64,000 nt of DNA from Hermodice carunculata (Eukaryota; Annelida; Polychaeta; Eunicida; Amphinomidae): NCBI GenBank assembly GCA_964020975.1, contig OZ026623.1:84746562-84810561 (forward strand). Direction: 5' to 3'. Positions 60,170 through 64,000 of the stretch are shown here, piece after piece. The notes under the pieces were generated by a model. The model was not told the origin of the DNA and ran no database searches. It saw only the letters and a program-made list of their open reading frames with translations. Numbering within the stretch: the stretch's first letter is position 1; each line of letters starts with the position of its first letter. The position numbers were made by a program, and so were the translations under genes.

Positions 60170-60335
60170 GCAAAAACTTGGTGACAGCATGACTGGCTAG
60201 CCTAATCGAAAAGTTGTGGCAGCAATGGCATGACTGGCCATTTTGATACAGAAACTTGGTGGCAGCAGTAGCATGACTGGCCATTTGATACAGTAACTTA
60301 GCGGCAGCAGTGGCATGACTGGCCAGCTGACGCAA
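60170..60335. repeat. Minisatellite with GGCATGACTGGCCA motif
   Basis: About 45-48 bp units repeat three to four times: GGCAGCA(A/G)(T/C)(G/A)GCATGACTGGCCA followed by TTTGATACAG and AACTT. Ser-His-Ala-Thr frames reflect the repeat. Confidence 0.88.
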
Positions 60336-60584
60336 AAGACATGGAATAGGAGAAGTCAGAATAAGCAATTTTATGTGTACTCAGCAAAATACACAACCTA
60401 ATTTTGCTCAAAATTCAGTCACGCTAGAAAAGTTTATTAGCCTTGAATTGTACATTAAAGTAAGATTTAATACATGTGTTAAGTTTGCCACTGAAGTAAT
60501 GAAATTCATGTGTACACAATAAGTACACATGGAAACAAACCACGGAAACTTGTGGTGTTTCTATGTAGAGCAGTTTTATAATTA

Positions 60585-60764
60585 CAGTGGTACCTGTCTT
60601 GAGAGACCCCTGCAATGAGAGACCCACATATCTTTTTAAGACCGCTCTCTCAGAACACTGTCCTATCTTTTCAATGTTATTATACCTCTTATGAAAGACC
60701 ACCTGTTTTGAGAGACCACATTTTGACCTGTCCTTGGGGTGGTCTCTCAAGACAGGGACCACTG
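60585..60764. mobile_element. TA-1 MITE, well-preserved copy
   Basis: 180 bp flanked by TA. Starts CAGTGGTACCTGTCTTGAGA and ends CTCAAGACAGGGACCACTG. Interior ATGAAAGACCACCTGTTTTG. Closely similar to the copy at 47.04 kb. Confidence 0.9.
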
Positions 60765-61343
60765 TACCTGCACTTCACAATGGTGATTCTTGCTCTTCTC
60801 TGTTTATGCCAAGTACATTTGTGCTTCAGTGACAGTTCTGTACAGAACAATCTGTATATCATATGCTTACAACCTTTGACCACTTCAAAATTTCACAATT
60901 TTGCCATGGAAATCAAGAATTATGTGGGAGAGGGATCGTTACTGTTTTGCAGGATGGGGGGGGGGGGGAGGGGGAAGCAGATCACAAGGACATCCAACCC
61001 TGCATTCCTGAAACATGCTGTGATCCTGTGACAGCAAAATGTCCACAGTACGACCACTTCAAAAAATTCCCAGACAGTTGCATCATTCTTTGTTGCATAA
61101 TACATCACATCAAATGAACTGTGCTTGGAACAGAAAATGGAAAGTTTATATATTTCTGTGTCTGAGGCATGCCTGGAAATCTTTAAATACCACGATGGAC
61201 ATTTGATTTAATCCCCATAGACAGCAAGGGTCCAGAGATCACAAATCTTGATATGGCTGCAGTGTCTCCCTGCAGCCTTCACTCTAATTTTCTCTTGGTT
61301 TAGATCCTTTGCCTGCATTACATGCCTTCCCATTCTTTCCTTC
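60765..61343. other. Non-coding stretch
   Basis: A poly-G patch at 60956-60968 and no recognised gene. Confidence 0.35.
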
Positions 61344-61583
61344 TTAACCCTTCCCCTCTTAAACGAACACTTGAGTCAACAGCTTTCCATGGCACAAGTA
61401 GCGCAAATATCCCCAGGAAAGCCGTTGACCTGGCCATGTGATCTTGATAGGTCTCATCTACAATTCTCAGTCAAAATGTTTTTCATTACTGTTGAATGTT
61501 GAAATTAGTGGAAAACACTGAAGCAGACGACATTTGACCACCAGCCGCGTTTTGGCTGGTTCTAATTAGGGGAAAAGGCTTAA
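61344..61583 (-). mobile_element. TTAA-1 MITE, reverse, intact ends
   Basis: TTAA on both sides (61344-61347 and 61580-61583). Starts CCCTTCCCCTCTTAAACG. The core GAGTCAACAGCTTTCCATGG...CCAGGAAAGCCGTTGACC is followed by GATAGGTCTCATCTACAATT and GACATTTGACCACCAGCC. Ends GGGGAAAAGGC. It serves as the uninterrupted reference for the nested insertion at 33.2 kb. Confidence 0.88.
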
Positions 61584-62417
61584 CCTGGTGCGACCTTCCA
61601 CTGGGAGAGGCCCACATATCATCCTGGCAGTGTTACAATATATAAACTCTTGGGCACAAGAAATGCTGGAAAGCCACATGCTCAATTATTAATAGATACG
61701 CTTTGCAGGAAAGCATACACACAAACACAAACAGAGCTCTACCAGAATACATAAGACACTCGTACTATGTGTGTTGCTGGCTAATCTTGTTGACAACCGG
61801 TTAGCTACACAGATCTCAATATAGATGTTGTTTTTACGGATACAGATACGCCTAATAAATGAGTTTTCCTGCAGGTCAGATCCAGGTCTCCCTGTTGACT
61901 GGCAAAGTCAACGCTTGCTCATGCTGTAACAAGTAGACGGCAGTTTTAGTGTCACGACGGTTGTCAACACATGAGGATGTTTAACAGTACTAACTCCCGA
62001 AATACATTCCATCACAGAAGAAAAGAAACACAAATAAAACACTTGTTCTGTTTCCCATGCCAATGGTCAATGTCCCTTTCATGGATGTGGATTAAATTGG
62101 GCCCAAATTACATAAAACTTCAAGCTGTCCTCCCTGTGTCAAGCAATTATCTGATTAGCTGATCGAATGAGGATTGTCTTACATCTGAACACCGGTATCC
62201 TCTCAGCGTGAGAACATGACCAGCTAGTTTCTCAGCACATGTGCCTAGGCATATTTACCAGCTACTGGCTTTTCCATTAAAGTTGGTATTGAACAGAATA
62301 GTAAATCTACATTCCTTATCAAAAGATCTTTCATTCAAGTACCGACATGCCTGGTCCCAAAGTCAGTGGTTTTTGCATTGCCTGGCAAGGGGGGTCCCTG
62401 GTATGCTGGTACAAATA
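61584..62417. other. Non-coding stretch
   Basis: Scraps of a TTAA-2-linked module near 62328-62400 (TCATTCAAGTACCGACATGC, GGTTTTTGCATTGCCTGGC). No gene recognised. Confidence 0.4.
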
Positions 62418-62595
62418 CAGTGGTACCTGCTCTAAAGACCACCTCTCGTGAAAGACCGCACTAGTTTTTAAGACCGCCATTTCAAGACAATGGTCTTTAA
62501 TTTCTTTGTAAGCTTTCCTGCAGTGAAAGACCACCTGCCATATGTGACCATTTTTGTCTGGCTTTAAGGGTGGTCTTAAATAGCAGGTACCACTG
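62418..62595. mobile_element. TA-1 MITE copy
   Basis: 178 bp flanked by TA. Starts CAGTGGTACCTGCTCTAAAG and ends AATAGCAGGTACCACTG. Interior AGTGAAAGACCACCTGCCAT. It is in reverse order relative to the copy at 56.5 kb. Confidence 0.9.
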
Positions 62596-62839
62596 TAATA
62601 ATTTTGCCCGAGTACAAGGCAAGGGAAAAATTAGCATTCAGAGAACGGATTACCCTTGGCCCACAATCTTTCTCAATTCTGCATTTTTTTTTTTTTTGGT
62701 CAGACTTTGCAGTAGAATACTTTACATACAATTTCCATATTGTTGTCTATGGAATGAAAGAGCACTTTTGGAAGTGTTCTTGGGGCAGGTCCTGGTGACA
62801 GAGACCACTTCACTGTGTGTCACTCATACATCCATCAAA

Positions 62840-63500
62840 CACATACTTCCAAATTTTCATAACAAGTTTAAAAATAATGACAGGAAACTGGTTTTCAACA
62901 GAAATGTGGTCCACTATAATGTGAATCTGTGAAAAAAAAAAAATTGGTGAAGCTGCATTAGATCATTGTTGAGATATTAAGGTAACGTTGTCTCCTTCTG
63001 CACCAATCAGACGGCCTCCAAATACATATTTTAAAGTTTCATAAAAAGTTTATAAATACAAAAAGGAAGTTGGTTTTACATAGGGTTCTGGTCCATTATA
63101 AGATGCATCTTTGACAAAAATTTGGGAAAGCTGTGGTCAATATTTTTTTGAGATATTGCTGTAACGCCACTAACAAGGCTTTGAAATAAGCATATTAAAA
63201 GTTTCATAAAAAGTTTAGAAATAATCAGAAGAGGCTGATTTTACATAGGGTACTGGTCCATCATAAGATACATCTTCAACAAAAATTTGACACAGCTGCG
63301 GTCAATATTTTTTGAGAAATCAAAGTTACATCGTCAGGGTTGACCCCACACATTAAAAGTTTCATAAAAAGTTTTAGAATAATCAGATGATGCTGGTTTT
63401 CAATAGGAATCTTGTCCATTATAAAGGTCCTTCTGTGACAAAAGTTTTTCATAGCTACAGTGAGTATTTTTCTAGATATCGCGGTAACATTAACAAGACA
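62840..63500. repeat. Tandem repeat of about 150 bp, four diverged units
   Basis: Each unit has (A)AAGTTTCATAAAAAGTTT, then GGTTTT(A/C)A(C/T)A then (C/T)TGGTCCA(T/C)(T/C)ATAA, then AAAAATTTG then TGAGATAT. Units start near 62845, 63030, 63196 and 63353. No coding potential. Confidence 0.8.
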
Positions 63501-64000
63501 GATGGACATCTCCTTTGAAACTTAAAAGCTTCATACACTATTCCATCATACCGACACTGGTATAAACAGGTAAATAGTAAATCAATTTTTAGCACCATAA
63601 AGTTGACTAGAGGTGTTATGAGGTAAAGTATACTAAGGTATTAGCTGGAAGCCACCTCTTCCACTATAGTGGATAATAGTTGAAAAGAAAGAAATCATGC
63701 CAAAAAGTGAGTATGATCATGGTTTTCCAACTTTCGGACTGGAGAAAATTCTCTAGGTGGGTTAAGTATATTTTACCCCAGGTACTTTCCCTCTTACCAC
63801 TCTGAACACTTTGAGGACTACACTTTGTCATTTTAAGCTCCATCTTGACATTGTTTGATTAATGTTCTTGAGTTAGTGTTGTATTTTTCAGGTATTTGGG
63901 ATTTGGTAAAGGTGATCCATCTTCAAACTTGTCTAAGATCTTATGTAGGATTAAAACCATGTGCAACAAGAAAGCTCTTTGTTAAAAACTTTTGAACTTG
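63501..64000. other. Non-coding window end
   Basis: No gene, exon or repeat recognised. If the glutaminase gene begins further right, this would be intron. Confidence 0.3.

Noticed and set aside
62175-62235. Minus-strand AERIPVFR before a GTAAGA donor, resembling QEKIPVHKF of glutaminase
   Set aside because: Only eight residues. An in-frame stop lies just upstream with no credible acceptor, and downstream residues do not match.

Overview
This is animal nuclear DNA. It holds one intron-rich gene on the minus strand, a second protein gene in a single open exon on the minus strand, two decayed LINEs, and a very high load of short dispersed repeats and microsatellites. Introns with GT/AG borders, an AT-rich background, long (TA)n, (GA)n and (TATG)n runs, AAGGTCA-rich repeats and frequent TACATGTA words suggest a marine invertebrate (lancelet, hemichordate, echinoderm or mollusc). 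The sequence alone does not let me choose among these. No operon, CRISPR array, rRNA, tRNA, or retrovirus-like or Polinton-like element was recognised.

Layout. 1-8.3 kb: tandem AT-rich repeats, microsatellites, a broken LINE reverse transcriptase (about 2.08-4.07 kb) and several small inverted-repeat elements. 8.36-10.24 kb: a complete 626-residue type I membrane protein (LRRs, one Ig domain, TM, Tyr-bearing tail), minus strand. 10.2-32.8 kb: no convincing gene. This stretch holds a 0.7 kb TATG array, an AAGGTCA tandem array, a second LINE fragment (about 17.0-18.2 kb, minus) and many MITEs. 32.8-52.0 kb: eleven coding exons (minus strand, 430 codons plus stop) of a kidney-type glutaminase (GLS). 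They run from the start of the catalytic core to the natural stop after two ankyrin repeats. Every junction keeps the reading frame, and the boundaries correspond closely to those of vertebrate GLS as I recall them. The N-terminal exons (mitochondrial targeting region and EF-hand-like helical region) were not found with confidence. They lie in weakly conserved sequence between 52 and 64 kb or beyond the window. 52-64 kb: intronic or intergenic DNA dense in MITEs and minisatellites.

The most unusual content is the repeat landscape. Three inverted-repeat families with TTAA ends (piggyBac-like MITEs) have different termini but exchange interior modules. About 20 copies of one palindromic core (AACAGCTTTCC...GGAAAGCTGTT) lie in the window. 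A TA-flanked family ending CAGTGGTACC has six well-preserved copies. One MITE copy carries a nested insertion with an AATT duplication. A 329 bp, extremely GC-rich element with perfect terminal inverted repeats sits in AT-rich DNA inside a GLS intron. I see no new gene system. The candidates for novelty are these nonautonomous elements.
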